The notes below the pieces were generated by a model. The model ran no database searches. It had not been told where the DNA came from and worked only from the letters and a program-made list of their open reading frames with translations. A stretch of DNA of 64,000 nt from assembly GCF_041346925.1 (NCBI RefSeq), contig NZ_CP166840.1, positions 1,982,501 through 2,046,500 on the forward strand, read 5' to 3'. Made by a program: the position numbers and the translations under genes. Numbering within the stretch: position 1 is the first letter of the stretch; each line of letters begins with the position of its first letter. Shown piece by piece: positions 46,284 to 55,479 of this stretch. The DNA comes from Agaribacterium sp. ZY112 (lineage in GTDB: Bacteria > Pseudomonadota > Gammaproteobacteria > Pseudomonadales > Cellvibrionaceae).

Positions 46284-47383
46284 ATATTCTTGCAGACGAA
46301 AATATCCCTTTTGCTAAAGAGCTATTTTCGGAGCTGGGTGAGGTAAGCTTATTGGCTGGCCGAACAATGAAACATGCAGACCTAGAGAGTGTTGATGCTC
46401 TATTGGTGCGCTCTGTAACACAAGTAAATAAAGAGCTGCTGAGTGGGCACAAAGTTCAGTTTGTAGGCACTTGTACGATAGGCACCGATCACTTAGATAA
46501 ACAGTATTTTGAGCAACAAGGCATAAGTTATAGCGCCGCCCCTGGCTGTAATGCATTAGGTGTTGTGCAATATGTTATTACTGTTTTAGCTGCTTTAGGT
46601 CGTCTAGAACAATCGAATAAAGTAGCTATTGTTGGTTGTGGTAATGTGGGGGGGCGAGTTTGGCAGTACTTAAAAGCTCTAGGTATGGACTGCTATTGTA
46701 TCGATCCTCATTTAAATAAAACACAGCTTGAAGACTTGAGCGATTTCGAGTCTATTTATGACTGTGATATTGTGTGTATGCATACACCTAAGATTGCTGA
46801 TGGACCTTATCCGACAGTTAACCTTATTGGTGCTGAAGAATTAAATAAATTAAAAAAGGGCGCTTTATTAATTAATGCAGGACGTGGTGAATGCATCGAT
46901 AATCATGCGTTGCTGGCTTATATGCAAACGCATAATGACTTAGATGTCGTGTTGGATGTCTGGGCAAATGAGCCTCATATGCTGCCAGAGCTATTTGCTC
47001 ATGTTAAATATGGATCACCTCATATTGCTGGTTATAGCTTTGAGGGAAAAGTGAATGGGACAACAATGATCTTTGAGAAACTTGCCTTGCAGCAAGGTAA
47101 AGATCAGCAGTGGATCAATGAGCGAATTAATGCTTTGCGCTCACGTTGCCTAGGGCAGGCTCAAGAGTTAGAGGCGGCAAGCTTACAAGCGTTGGTGCTT
47201 AAGACCTACGACATTGATGCTGATCATGAGCGTTTAAATAAAGCTTTACCGGAGCTGCCTAGTAGCTTTGATCTTTTACGTAAAACCTACCCTAAGCGCA
47301 GAGAGTTCTCTCACTATAAATTTAAAACAAGTGATCTTAACTTAGCAGCTAAAGCGAAAGCCTTGGGGTTTGAGTGTGCCTGA
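46277..47383 (+). CDS. pdxB: Erythronate-4-phosphate dehydrogenase
   Basis: 368 aa (E. coli PdxB 378 aa). It oxidises 4-phosphoerythronate in the DXP-dependent route to pyridoxal phosphate. The N-terminus MLNILADENIPFAKELFSELG is characteristic; the Rossmann NAD site is VAIVGCGNVGGRVWQYL near residue 120, LLINAGRGECIDN is the hydroxyacid-dehydrogenase signature, and SPHIAGYSFEGKVNGT carries the catalytic histidine. The dimerisation domain at the C-terminus is present. It overlaps xni and the downstream methyltransferase. Confidence 0.96.
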   Translation: MLNILADENIPFAKELFSELGEVSLLAGRTMKHADLESVDALLVRSVTQVNKELLSGHKVQFVGTCTIGTDHLDKQYFEQQGISYSAAPGCNALGVVQYVITVLAALGRLEQSNKVAIVGCGNVGGRVWQYLKALGMDCYCIDPHLNKTQLEDLSDFESIYDCDIVCMHTPKIADGPYPTVNLIGAEELNKLKKGALLINAGRGECIDNHALLAYMQTHNDLDVVLDVWANEPHMLPELFAHVKYGSPHIAGYSFEGKVNGTTMIFEKLALQQGKDQQWINERINALRSRCLGQAQELEAASLQALVLKTYDIDADHERLNKALPELPSSFDLLRKTYPKRREFSHYKFKTSDLNLAAKAKALGFECA

Positions 47384-48302
47384 TTTAAGCCCCATCGTTG
47401 AGTGTATTGAATCATGGCAAGCGGCCGTTGCTGATGGGCGTCGTCGCTCTTTAGACAGTTGTCGGTTGTTTCACGGCCGTGGTCAGTGCTACCCAGGCTT
47501 AGAGCAGGTTTTGTTGGATTATTATGAGCCTGCACTGGTACTCACTTTATTTTCCCCCTTACAGGTCGAAGATGAATTATTAGTGTTGTTACAGGGGCTT
47601 TTTCCTGAGGCACCTATTTATTTGCAATGCCGTTATGAAGCACAACCTCGTTATGTTTGTGTTTATGGCCAAGCGCTGAGCGAGTTGTACGCTCGAAGAG
47701 GGTCGCAGCGCTTCTTGTTGAATTTAGATCAGCAAAATATTGGTTTTTTTCTGGATGCAGAGTATGCGCGGCAATGGCTGGAGTCTCGAGCTAAAGATAA
47801 ATCTGTATTAAATTTATTTTCTTATACATGCAGCTTTTCTATTGTGGCAAGTGCGGCAGGTGCCTCTAGTGCTTTGAATATGGATCTAAGCTCGCGTAGT
47901 TTAAGTCTGGGTCGTCACAATTACCGCTTAAATGGTATAGCCGAGCAGCAAGTTCGCTTTTACGCTAACGATATTATGAAGTCTTGGAGTCGTTTAAAGC
48001 GCTTTGGCCCTTATGATCTGGTTGTTTGTGATCCACCTAGCTTTCAAAAAGGTAGCTTTGTTGCAACTAAGGATTATAAGAAATTACTGCGGCGCATGGA
48101 TTCGTTAACGACGAGCTCTGCAGAATTGTTGTTATGTTTAAATTCCCCAGAGATTCGTTTTACTGAGTTTAAAGCCTTGTGTGATAGCGAGCTTGAATGC
48201 TTTGATTTTGTTGAGCGACTAGGCTTGCATCCCGATTTTCCCGATGCAGATAGTGAGAGAGCCTTAAAGCTATTGGTCTATAAAAAGAAGTCAGCGCTTT
48301 AA
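47370..48302 (+). CDS. Class I SAM-dependent methyltransferase, RlmI/RlmK-like
   Basis: 310 aa. A Rossmann core is present: LNLFSYTCSFSIVASAAGASSALNMDLSSRSL (SAM site), then FYANDIMKSWSRLKRFGPYDLVVCDPPSFQKGSF, where DPPSF is the N- or C5-base methyltransferase motif IV of RlmI/RlmK-type enzymes. No PUA domain is seen at the N-terminus. The substrate is probably rRNA but is not established. Start is TTG 47370 or GTG 47376, both inside the pdxB end. Its stop overlaps the stop of the convergent GGDEF-EAL gene by 4 bp. Confidence 0.82.
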   Translation: MSVPDLSPIVECIESWQAAVADGRRRSLDSCRLFHGRGQCYPGLEQVLLDYYEPALVLTLFSPLQVEDELLVLLQGLFPEAPIYLQCRYEAQPRYVCVYGQALSELYARRGSQRFLLNLDQQNIGFFLDAEYARQWLESRAKDKSVLNLFSYTCSFSIVASAAGASSALNMDLSSRSLSLGRHNYRLNGIAEQQVRFYANDIMKSWSRLKRFGPYDLVVCDPPSFQKGSFVATKDYKKLLRRMDSLTTSSAELLLCLNSPEIRFTEFKALCDSELECFDFVERLGLHPDFPDADSERALKLLVYKKKSAL

Positions 48303-50260
48303 GGTGCATCGGCTGTTGCATTGTCGAAGTAAAAGTCCGACAAGGCTTCTAGAGGCATCGGTTTTGCGATGCCAAAGCCTTGGGCGTAGTCGACGCCTAG
48401 GCTTTTTAGCTCTCTAAGAACAATGTCGTTCTCAACATATTCCGCCACTGTACGAATGCCCATCTCTTTAGCTATTGCGCTAATGGCTTGAATCATTGCG
48501 CGAGCAATATTATCTCGCACTACGTCTTGCACAAAAGACCCATCTATTTTTAAGTAGTCAACATCGAGGTTTTTTAGATAGCTAAACGACGAAAAGCCTG
48601 TGCCAAAATCATCAAGCGCAAAGCGACAGCCTAAGGCACGCAGTGTGCGCATAAATTCAATTGCTTCGTTTAAGTTTTGCATGGCGCTACTTTCGGTAAT
48701 TTCAAAACAAACTTTATTTGCAGGAAAATTTGCAGCTCTAACCATGTTGATGATGGTCTCGCGGGCGCGGTCGCTTGCGATGGTGTGGCCACTGATGTTG
48801 ACTGAGCAGCAGCCTAAGCGGGCAACGTGTTCAGGATTATTTCTTAAGTAGCTAAAGGTTTGCTTGATAACCCACAAATCAATAGCTGGGGATTTTCCGT
48901 AGCGCTCAGCAGAGGGAAGAAACTGCGAGGGTTGAACTAAATTGCCTATATCATCACGATATTGAATAAGTACTTCGTAGTGCACGTAGGGAGCATAAGG
49001 TTTATCGATACCGACAATAGGTTGAAAATTTAAAACAAAGTCGTTGTTGTTAATGGCTTTATCTAAACGGCTTACCCAGAGCATGTTTTGTTGTTGGTCG
49101 GAGTTTGCCTCATCCACTTTACGTGCATTAATTTGGACTTGGTTGCGCCCCTGTTCTTTGGCGCTGTAGCAGGCTGCATCTGCGGCGCTCAATAAGCTGC
49201 TGAATTCTTCGCTGCGGCTATTGCTAATGGCGATACCGACACTAATACTTAGGCGGAAGCTCAATCCATCCCAGCGGAAGGTAAAGGCTTCGGCTTCAAA
49301 GCGTAAAGCTTCAGCGAAGGTGGCTGCGTAGTCAGGATTGCGATTAACCAGTAGTACAGCAAACTCATCACCACCAATACGAGCAAAAAAAGCATTTTCG
49401 TTTTTAATGTGAGGGCTAAGAACCGCAACTAATTGTTTAATGAGTTGGTCACCAGCGCTATGTCCGCAAGTGTCATTGACAACTTTAAGCTGGTCGATGT
49501 CGAAATAAATCAGGGTGAGTTGATTCTGTTCGCCGTAGTTCTGTAATTCTTCAGCAAAGTATTCCTCAAGTGCTCGTCGATTTTTAAGGCCGGTAAGTTC
49601 ATCATGGTGGGCTTGATGCGCAAGGGTTTGGCTAAGCTCTCGTGACTCACTGATATCCTCGCAATAAGCAATAATTGTTTCGCCAAAATGGCGCTTTATA
49701 CGATGTAGGTGAAGGACTACATGTAAGCTTTGTTTGTCTTGATCTAATAGTATGGTTTCAATGCGGCAGCTCTTTGCGACACCTTCTTGAATTTGATCCA
49801 GCATTCCCGCGACTCGCTGACGGGCGCTAGGTTCAATAAGGTCTAAAAAGCGCATGTGGACCATATCTGCAAAACGATATTGCAAGCGATCACAGGCACT
49901 TTGGTTTATATCGTCAATACGCAGGTTGTTACTTAGGGTGAAATAGAAAACGGGGCTGTAATCAAATACCTGACGGTAAAAATCAACATTACTAGAGCCT
50001 TGGCTCTCGAGCTTGTGTTGTTTTTTGTAAAGCAGTTCAAGCTCAGTGCGTAAGCTTTCGACAGAGGCTTTAAAAATACGGTTTTCGGAGCTGAGTTTGA
50101 GGTTGCAATCTTCTAGTTTTTCGCTGGCATCCTGCTCTTTAATATTTTTCTTTTTGTGTAAATGAGTTTGCCTTAGGTGTATGACTGTTAGAATAAACGA
50201 CACACTGGCAAAGCCAATGGCAATAAGAGTTGCAGTACTTTGGACGGCGTTAAAGAGCAT
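48299..50260 (-). CDS. PAS-GGDEF-EAL signalling protein
   Basis: 653 aa. One N-terminal transmembrane helix (about 8-28), a coiled coil, a PAS domain (about 95-215), GGDEF (about 220-385; active-site RIGGDEFAVLL intact) and EAL (about 395-645). The EAL signature reads EVL (YEVLIQYRD), a permitted variant; DDFGTGFSSFSYLKNLDVDYLKID carries the metal- and loop-6 residues. It could make, degrade or sense c-di-GMP; which activity dominates is unclear. It is not CsrD/MshH, since its GGDEF is intact. Orphan gene, convergent with the methyltransferase. Confidence 0.93.
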   Translation of the reverse strand: MLFNAVQSTATLIAIGFASVSFILTVIHLRQTHLHKKKNIKEQDASEKLEDCNLKLSSENRIFKASVESLRTELELLYKKQHKLESQGSSNVDFYRQVFDYSPVFYFTLSNNLRIDDINQSACDRLQYRFADMVHMRFLDLIEPSARQRVAGMLDQIQEGVAKSCRIETILLDQDKQSLHVVLHLHRIKRHFGETIIAYCEDISESRELSQTLAHQAHHDELTGLKNRRALEEYFAEELQNYGEQNQLTLIYFDIDQLKVVNDTCGHSAGDQLIKQLVAVLSPHIKNENAFFARIGGDEFAVLLVNRNPDYAATFAEALRFEAEAFTFRWDGLSFRLSISVGIAISNSRSEEFSSLLSAADAACYSAKEQGRNQVQINARKVDEANSDQQQNMLWVSRLDKAINNNDFVLNFQPIVGIDKPYAPYVHYEVLIQYRDDIGNLVQPSQFLPSAERYGKSPAIDLWVIKQTFSYLRNNPEHVARLGCCSVNISGHTIASDRARETIINMVRAANFPANKVCFEITESSAMQNLNEAIEFMRTLRALGCRFALDDFGTGFSSFSYLKNLDVDYLKIDGSFVQDVVRDNIARAMIQAISAIAKEMGIRTVAEYVENDIVLRELKSLGVDYAQGFGIAKPMPLEALSDFYFDNATADAP

Positions 50261-50323
50261 GGTTGTACTAAAGGTTTGTGTTAGTGCGTCTGAGCTTACT
50301 GTATTTAATCGTTAAACTCACGT

Positions 50324-50725
50324 TTATGCAGAAAGTTGGCGCATATAAGCTATTACGCATGCGTTGAGTTTGTCGCTGCTAGCTTTTTTAAGTGTTTTTT
50401 CAAGCTGGGCTATACGAGTAATAGCGCTGTCTGGTTCGGTTTCTGTGCTGGCAAAATAAACAAAGCTTTTTTGGCTGAGTACAACTTCATCAAAGGCTTC
50501 TTGTTGGATGGTGTCGCCGTAGCGTAACCAGCCTTCTTCGGCGAGCCATAATACCGCGCTAAAGCAAGCCATGTGTCGATTGCTGTGCAAGCCAAACTCG
50601 TCGGGCGTATCAGGGCCGATAATATCTTCTATGTACAGGGTACTTTTACTGGGGAAGCGGCGGTATAAGGTTAAAATGATACGCGCCGCGTCTTTGCAAA
50701 AGTCCCCAATGTTTAGTTCGTGCAC
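50324..50725 (-). CDS. Hypothetical protein downstream of alaA
   Basis: 133 aa with a GTG start sharing its first G with the alaA stop codon (TAGTG), so it is translationally coupled. No membrane segment or motif recognised. The N-terminal half (NIGDFCKDAARIILTLYRRFPSKSTLYIEDIIGPDTPDEFGLHSNRHMACFSAVLWLAEEGWLRYG) looks like a winged-helix-type fold with a strand-helix pattern, but this is only an impression. Function unknown. Confidence 0.65.
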   Translation of the reverse strand: MHELNIGDFCKDAARIILTLYRRFPSKSTLYIEDIIGPDTPDEFGLHSNRHMACFSAVLWLAEEGWLRYGDTIQQEAFDEVVLSQKSFVYFASTETEPDSAITRIAQLEKTLKKASSDKLNACVIAYMRQLSA

Positions 50726-51939
50726 TACTTTCTATACCGTTGTAAAAATTGGCCAAATTTATCAATAGCCGTTTTGATGTCGGCAGGTTGTGGTAAAAAC
50801 ACGATACGGAAGTGGTCGGGATCGGCCCAGTTAAAGGCTGTACCTTGCACCAGTAGTACTTTTTCAGACAGTAAAAAGTCGAGTATCAGTTGTTGATCAT
50901 CGTCGAAGTCGTACATGTCTCTGTCGATTTTAGGGAATAGATAAATTGCTCCCTTTGGCACAACACAGCTAATGCCGGGGATGGCATTAAGTGCTTCACA
51001 GGCTACTTGTCTTTGTTCATTGAGGCGCCCACCTGGCAGCACTAAGTCATTAATACTTTGGTAGCCCCCGAGCGCGGTTTGTACCGCAAACATGGCGGGT
51101 ACATTGGCGCACAAACGCATCGAGGCAAGCATTTCTATGCCGGCCATAAAATCACTGGCTGCGCCCTTGCGGCCACTAATGTAGAGCCATCCTGAACGAA
51201 AACCTGCGAGGCGATAGGACTTACTTAAGCCATTAAAGCTAATGCAAGTTACGTCGTCAGCAATACTTGCCATTGGGATGTGCACAGCATCGTCATAGAC
51301 AATCTTGCTGTAAATTTCGTCTGCAAAGATCAATAGCTTGTGCTCGCGTGCAAGCTGAGCAATACCTTCAAGGACTTCACGCGAATACACGGCACCTGTC
51401 GGGTTGTTTGGGTTGATAATAACAATGGCTCGTGTGCGCTCAGTGAGGCGAGAGCGAATGTCGTCTAAATCTGGTTGCCACTGGGCTTGCTCATCGCAGA
51501 TGTAGTGAACGGGGTTGCCTCCGGCCAGTTTTACTGCTGCTGTCCAAAGCGGATAGTCAGGGGATGGGATAAGTACTTCGTCACCATCGTTTAGCAAGGC
51601 TTGGTTGGCCATTACAATAAGTTCACTAACACCGTTGCCAAGAAATATGTCGCCCACTTCTATGCCTTTAATACCTTGGCGTTGGGTTTCTTGCATAATG
51701 GCTTTACGCGCAGCAAAGAGGCCTCGGCTTTCTACATAACCTTGAGCCTTGCGCATGTTGTGAATGACGTCGCTGATGATCTCGTCGGGAGCGTCAAAGC
51801 CAAATGGGGCTGGGTTGCCAATATTGAGCTTTAAAATCTTATGGCCTTCTTCTTCAAGGCGATAAGCATGTTGAAGAACGGGGCCGCGAATGTCGTAGCA
51901 GACGCCGTCGAGTTTGTGTGATTTATCAAACTTGTGCAT
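50725..51939 (-). CDS. alaA: Alanine transaminase-type aminotransferase AlaA
   Basis: 404 aa fold-type I PLP enzyme (E. coli AlaA 405 aa), making alanine from pyruvate and glutamate. The cofactor lysine is in SFNGLSKSYRLAGFRSGW near residue 240; the upstream aspartate/tyrosine pair is in IFADEIYSKIVYDD, and NPNNPTGAVYS is a family block. The N-terminus (SHKLDGVCYDIRGPVL) matches AlaA. It is read away from msrB with about 130 bp between, and the 133-aa gene follows it. Confidence 0.93.
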   Translation of the reverse strand: MHKFDKSHKLDGVCYDIRGPVLQHAYRLEEEGHKILKLNIGNPAPFGFDAPDEIISDVIHNMRKAQGYVESRGLFAARKAIMQETQRQGIKGIEVGDIFLGNGVSELIVMANQALLNDGDEVLIPSPDYPLWTAAVKLAGGNPVHYICDEQAQWQPDLDDIRSRLTERTRAIVIINPNNPTGAVYSREVLEGIAQLAREHKLLIFADEIYSKIVYDDAVHIPMASIADDVTCISFNGLSKSYRLAGFRSGWLYISGRKGAASDFMAGIEMLASMRLCANVPAMFAVQTALGGYQSINDLVLPGGRLNEQRQVACEALNAIPGISCVVPKGAIYLFPKIDRDMYDFDDDQQLILDFLLSEKVLLVQGTAFNWADPDHFRIVFLPQPADIKTAIDKFGQFLQRYRK

Positions 51940-52072
51940 GATCTTGTTACTTTATCGGTGCTTGTGTTGATGCCGTATCAGTATAAGAGCCTCGGCGCAG
52001 TGTTTGTACACTAAGGTGCCAAGGCATCATGGGCATTGTTTATAGTCGTGCCGTGTTTATAAGGAGAGGATT

Positions 52073-52480
52073 ATGTCAGAAGCTAAGCTAAAAGACGACG
52101 AGTACTGGCGCGATAAGCTTGATGCTCATGAGTTTCATATTTGTCGAGAAAAGGGCACAGAGCGTCCGTTCTCTGGTCGTTATGTGGATACCAAGACGCT
52201 TGGGGAATATGTCTGCCGCTGCTGTTCCGAGCCCTTGTTTACTTCAACCGCAAAATACGACAGTGGCAGCGGTTGGCCGAGCTTTTATCAGGCTTTGAGT
52301 TCATCGGCTATTACGGAAGTGTTAGATCGAAGTCACGGTATGGCTCGCACTGAGATTTGCTGTGCTCGCTGTCATGCTCATTTGGGGCATGTATTTACCG
52401 ATGGGCCCCAGCCTACGGGTTTGCGCTACTGCGTCAATTCAGCTTCTTTAACTCTACATGAAAGTGGGGGAGAAGAATAA
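52073..52480 (+). CDS. msrB: Peptide-methionine (R)-S-oxide reductase
   Basis: 135 aa. Reduces the R epimer of methionine sulfoxide in proteins. Two zinc CXXC pairs are present (CRCC and CARC), the catalytic cysteine is in RYCVNSASL near residue 120, and [16 protein letters not shown] is the family signature. A strong AAGGAGAGGA site precedes the ATG. It overlaps the next gene by one base (TAATG). Confidence 0.96.
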   Translation: MSEAKLKDDEYWRDKLDAHEFHICREKGTERPFSGRYVDTKTLGEYVCRCCSEPLFTSTAKYDSGSGWPSFYQALSSSAITEVLDRSHGMARTEICCARCHAHLGHVFTDGPQPTGLRYCVNSASLTLHESGGEE

Positions 52481-53151
52481 TGCGTGAGTTTAAAGAGATA
52501 TACGCCACCGCTTGTTTACATAAAGGGGGTGAGGAAGAGCTTGAGCTGCTTTTGCCTAAAGCGTTAACAAAGGAGCAGCTAGCCGCCCAAGATGATGCTT
52601 ATTACTTATCGAAAATGAGTTTGAGGATTTTTAGGGCGGGTCTTAAGCATTCTTTGGTGGATGCAAAGTGGCCCCGTTTTGAAGAGGTGTTTTGGGGCTT
52701 TGATCCTTTTGCTTGCGCGATGATGAGTGATGAGTTTATTGATCAATGTATGGCTGATAAGAGCCTTATTCGCCATTTGGGTAAAATTAAAAGTATCCGA
52801 GCGAATGCTCAGTTTGTGCGTGATATACAAGAGGCTCACGGTTCATTTGCTACTTGGTTGTCTGAGTGGCCAGCCGCTAAAACCAATGAGTTGTGGCTCG
52901 AGTTGAAAAAGTGCGGTTCCCAGTTAGGTGGCGCTTCGAGTGGTTATTTTCTGCGTATGGTGGGGCGTGATACTTACTTATTAACCAATGATGTTGCCGC
53001 CGTGTTGTTATTAGAAGGGGTGATTGATAAGCGCCCAGTAACGAGCCAGAAAGAGTTGCTTAAAGTACAGCAGGCTTTTACCACTTGGCAGCAGCAAAGT
53101 GGGAGAAGTTTGTGTGAGATCAGTCGTATTGTGTCGATGGCTGCGACTTAG
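52480..53151 (+). CDS. DNA-3-methyladenine glycosylase I-like protein, divergent
   Basis: 223 aa with an Adenine_glyco-like core: MSLRIFRAGLKHSLVDAKWPRFEEVFWGFDP, IRHLGKIKSIRANAQFVRDI and a later LKKCGSQLGGASSGYFLRMVG. The Tag block normally reads LExxQAGLSW; here it reads LRIFRAGLKH, replacing the glutamate and tryptophan that contact 3-methyladenine in E. coli Tag. The C-terminal His-Cys zinc ligands are also not found. It may be a non-catalytic or differently specific member. Coupled to msrB by TAATG overlap. Confidence 0.72.
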   Translation: MREFKEIYATACLHKGGEEELELLLPKALTKEQLAAQDDAYYLSKMSLRIFRAGLKHSLVDAKWPRFEEVFWGFDPFACAMMSDEFIDQCMADKSLIRHLGKIKSIRANAQFVRDIQEAHGSFATWLSEWPAAKTNELWLELKKCGSQLGGASSGYFLRMVGRDTYLLTNDVAAVLLLEGVIDKRPVTSQKELLKVQQAFTTWQQQSGRSLCEISRIVSMAAT

Positions 53152-53253
53152 TGTATTTAACCTTTGTCGTGAAGCTTACTTTAGATCAACTGTGTTTATA
53201 TAAGTTTTAGTGGAGGCGGCTTGGCAAGCTTGTAGTGGAGGCGACAGGGGGCT

Positions 53254-54048
53254 TTAATCATAGACCTGTTTCTTTTTCCAAATATCCTCGCTGCTATCAG
53301 AGCCAAATTTATTCCACTCGTCTTCTAATTCGTTTTCATCGCTGATCTCAGCTACATGTTGGCCCGCTTCTATTTCTTCCTGAAGGCGAATGTTTAGCTC
53401 TTTTACTTGTTCGCTTAGTTGGGCGATACGGCCTTCAAAGCTGCCGACTTTACCTTCTCGCTGCATAAGCTGAATAGCGAGGTCAAAATAGTGGATGGCT
53501 AGCTTGGTCTTCTCGCTTTGTTTAGCGTTGTGTCCTTGTAGTACATAGCCATCAACAGTGGCCTGTAAAACCAGCTGTTTGATTTGGCTTCTGTAGGTAT
53601 CTGCTTGGGGGCGAGTCATTTGCCCTTGAGACTCGAGGTTAAAGACAAAGCGATGCAGCTCTTCAAGGCTCATCTTTACGTCTTTTATTTGTTGCGGAGT
53701 ATTCAGAGTAACAACTTGGTTTTTAGGGGCTTCTTTTTGGGTTTCAGCAAGGCTCTGGGAAATTGTCTGTAGTTCTTGTTTGTGTAGAGGCTCATTGGGC
53801 TCGAGCTGGCTCAATTGTTCACTCACTCCTAAAAGGCTGCGCTGAACAAGTATTTTTAGTTCTTTAGGTAAAAAGCCTTCAGGGCAGCCGCTAAGCATAA
53901 ACCTAAAGCCCCTAGATTGGTTCTTAAGGCTTGTCAGCATACGCTTGCGTTGCTCGCGCTTGTTTTGAATGCTTTGTGACACAAAGGCATAGCAGACCAA
54001 GGCGGCCAGCAATACGATTATGCCGATGATCACTGTGACAGTAGACAT
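53254..54048 (-). CDS. Membrane-anchored coiled-coil hypothetical protein
   Basis: 264 aa. One transmembrane helix at about 5-23 (VIIGIIVLLAALVCYAFV), then a cytoplasmic or periplasmic helical body with heptad-like runs (KVGSFEGRIAQLSEQVKELNIRLQEEIEAG) and an acidic, Trp-containing tail. No enzymatic motif was seen. Similar proteins of unknown role occur in Gammaproteobacteria. It is alone on the minus strand between the glycosylase-like gene and the tRNA operon. The gap at 53152-53253 has an 11-bp direct repeat (53208 and 53233). Confidence 0.65.
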   Translation of the reverse strand: MSTVTVIIGIIVLLAALVCYAFVSQSIQNKREQRKRMLTSLKNQSRGFRFMLSGCPEGFLPKELKILVQRSLLGVSEQLSQLEPNEPLHKQELQTISQSLAETQKEAPKNQVVTLNTPQQIKDVKMSLEELHRFVFNLESQGQMTRPQADTYRSQIKQLVLQATVDGYVLQGHNAKQSEKTKLAIHYFDLAIQLMQREGKVGSFEGRIAQLSEQVKELNIRLQEEIEAGQHVAEISDENELEDEWNKFGSDSSEDIWKKKQVYD

Positions 54049-54217
54049 AGTTGCTATAAAGGCAGGATTCTTACCTTAAACTTAGTTGTAGATCGGGGAT
54101 GCCGCAACTGGCTTGGCCCGAGTTGTTTATATAGTTGTCAGTTTGTCTGAAACTTATACTAAATAGGGGCTGTAAGTAAATTAAATGAAAAAAAATGATT
54201 TTTTTTTATTTAGAGTG

Positions 54218-54246
54218 TTGACAGTGAATCGCTTACTCAATAATAT
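54218..54246 (+). promoter_or_regulatory. Promoter of the tRNA-Glu/tRNA-Gly operon
   Basis: A consensus -35 TTGACA (54218-54223), a 17-bp spacer and -10 TAATAT (54241-54246) are followed by the GC-rich discriminator GCGCGCC, the hallmark of stringently controlled stable-RNA promoters. tRNA-Glu begins about 45 bp after the expected start. Confidence 0.85.
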
Positions 54247-54296
54247 GCGCGCCTCGTTGAGACAGGAAGCAACTTTCCAGATCAGCGACGTCCTAA

Positions 54297-54372
54297 GTCC
54301 CCATCGTCTAGAGGCCTAGGACACCGCCCTTTCACGGCGGTAACAGGGGTTCGAATCCCCTTGGGGACGCCA
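54297..54372 (+). tRNA. tRNA-Glu (anticodon TTC)
   Basis: 76 nt including an encoded CCA end. Acceptor arms GTCCCC/GGGGAC pair, the T-loop reads TTCGAATC, and the anticodon loop is CTTTCAC with TTC. Confidence 0.95.
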
Positions 54373-54373
54373 T

Positions 54374-54449
54374 GCGGAAATAGCTCAGTTGGTAGAGCAC
54401 AACCTTGCCAAGGTTGGGGTCGGGAGTTCGAGCCTCCTTTTCCGCTCCA
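54374..54449 (+). tRNA. tRNA-Gly (anticodon GCC)
   Basis: 76 nt including an encoded CCA. Acceptor GCGGAAA pairs with TTTCCGC, the T-loop is TTCGAGCC and the anticodon loop TTGCCAA gives GCC. It lies 1 bp after tRNA-Glu, so both are processed from one transcript. Confidence 0.95.
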
Positions 54450-54455
54450 AATTAT

Positions 54456-54485
54456 AAAAACCAGCCTTAGGGCTGGTTTTTTTTT
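54456..54485 (+). terminator. Terminator of the tRNA operon
   Basis: AAAAACCAGCC pairs with GGCTGGTTTTT around a TTAG loop and ends in a nine-T run, 7 bp after tRNA-Gly. It separates the tRNAs from the ABC transporter genes. Confidence 0.92.
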
Positions 54486-54558
54486 GCCTATCATAAACTG
54501 CCTCGTTGAGGCTTGTGCTGATATAGTTCGAGCCCTTGGGTCTATGTGGAACAACACT

Positions 54559-55479
54559 ATGAGCTATGCGCTAGAGATTGACGCGTTAAGCAAAAGCTAT
54601 AAACCAGGGGCTTTCGCCCTGAATCAAATCAGTTTACAGGTCGAGAAAGGTGATTTTTTTGCTTTGCTTGGGCCTAATGGTGCTGGCAAGTCGACCCTTA
54701 TTAGTATTATTAGCTCTTTGGTTCGTAAGGATAGCGGCAGTGTCCGTATTTTTGGCCATGATATTGATCGTGACTTTGCAGCGGCTAAACGTTGTTTGGG
54801 TATTGTTCCTCAGGAGTTTAATTTTAATACCTTCGAGAAAGTCAGGGATATTGTCGTTAATCAGGCCGGTTATTACGGTATGCCAAAGGCTGAGGCTGGG
54901 GATCATGCGGATCACTACTTGCAGCAATTAGGCTTATGGGAAAAGCGTGAGGAGGCTTCTCGTTTCTTGTCTGGGGGTATGAAGCGTAGATTGATGATTG
55001 CGCGTGCTCTGGTGCATCAGCCGCAACTCTTGGTGCTCGATGAGCCTACGGCGGGGGTTGATATTGAACTGCGTCGTTCTATGTGGGAGTTTATTGAAAA
55101 AATAAACGATGCAGGCACCAGTATTATATTAACAACCCACTACCTCGAAGAGGCCGAGGCACTATGCCGCAATGTCGCCATCATTAATCACGGCCGTATT
55201 GTTGAGCGCTCGGATATGCGCAGCTTATTGGCTAGTGTGCACAGAGAGAGCTTTGTTTTGGATTTAAGTGCCGATGCCACATTGACAGAGCTACCAAGCC
55301 ACTATGAACCTTTGCTATTGCCTGGCTGCCGTTTAGAGGTCAGTTTGGCTGCAGGTGATAGTTTGAATGCGCTGTTTGAGGCTTTGAGTGCGCAGGGCCT
55401 TGCTGTTTCAAGCATGCGCAATAAGGTAAATCGCTTAGAGGAGCTGTTTGTGGGACTGACTTCTGGAGGTGCCCAGTGA
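54559..55479 (+). CDS. ABC transporter ATP-binding protein (ABC-2 type export)
   Basis: 306 aa from ATG 54559; ATG 54544 is an alternative and neither has a strong site. Walker A is GPNGAGKST, the signature is LSGGMKRRLMIARAL, Walker B LLVLDEPTAGVD and the H-loop TTHYLEEAE. The arrangement with a partner permease matches the YadG/YadH (DrrA-like) exporter group; the substrate is unknown. It overlaps the permease gene (TGATG). Follows the tRNA terminator. Confidence 0.9.
   Translation: MSYALEIDALSKSYKPGAFALNQISLQVEKGDFFALLGPNGAGKSTLISIISSLVRKDSGSVRIFGHDIDRDFAAAKRCLGIVPQEFNFNTFEKVRDIVVNQAGYYGMPKAEAGDHADHYLQQLGLWEKREEASRFLSGGMKRRLMIARALVHQPQLLVLDEPTAGVDIELRRSMWEFIEKINDAGTSIILTTHYLEEAEALCRNVAIINHGRIVERSDMRSLLASVHRESFVLDLSADATLTELPSHYEPLLLPGCRLEVSLAAGDSLNALFEALSAQGLAVSSMRNKVNRLEELFVGLTSGGAQ

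Noticed and set aside
48299..50260. GGDEF-EAL protein as CsrD/MshH
   Set aside because: CsrD has degenerate GGDEF and EAL sites and a different N-terminus; here GGDEF is intact and a PAS domain is present.
54282..54557. Minus-strand open frame of about 91 codons across the tRNA-Glu/tRNA-Gly genes
   Set aside because: It reads antisense tRNA, a well-known source of spurious annotations.
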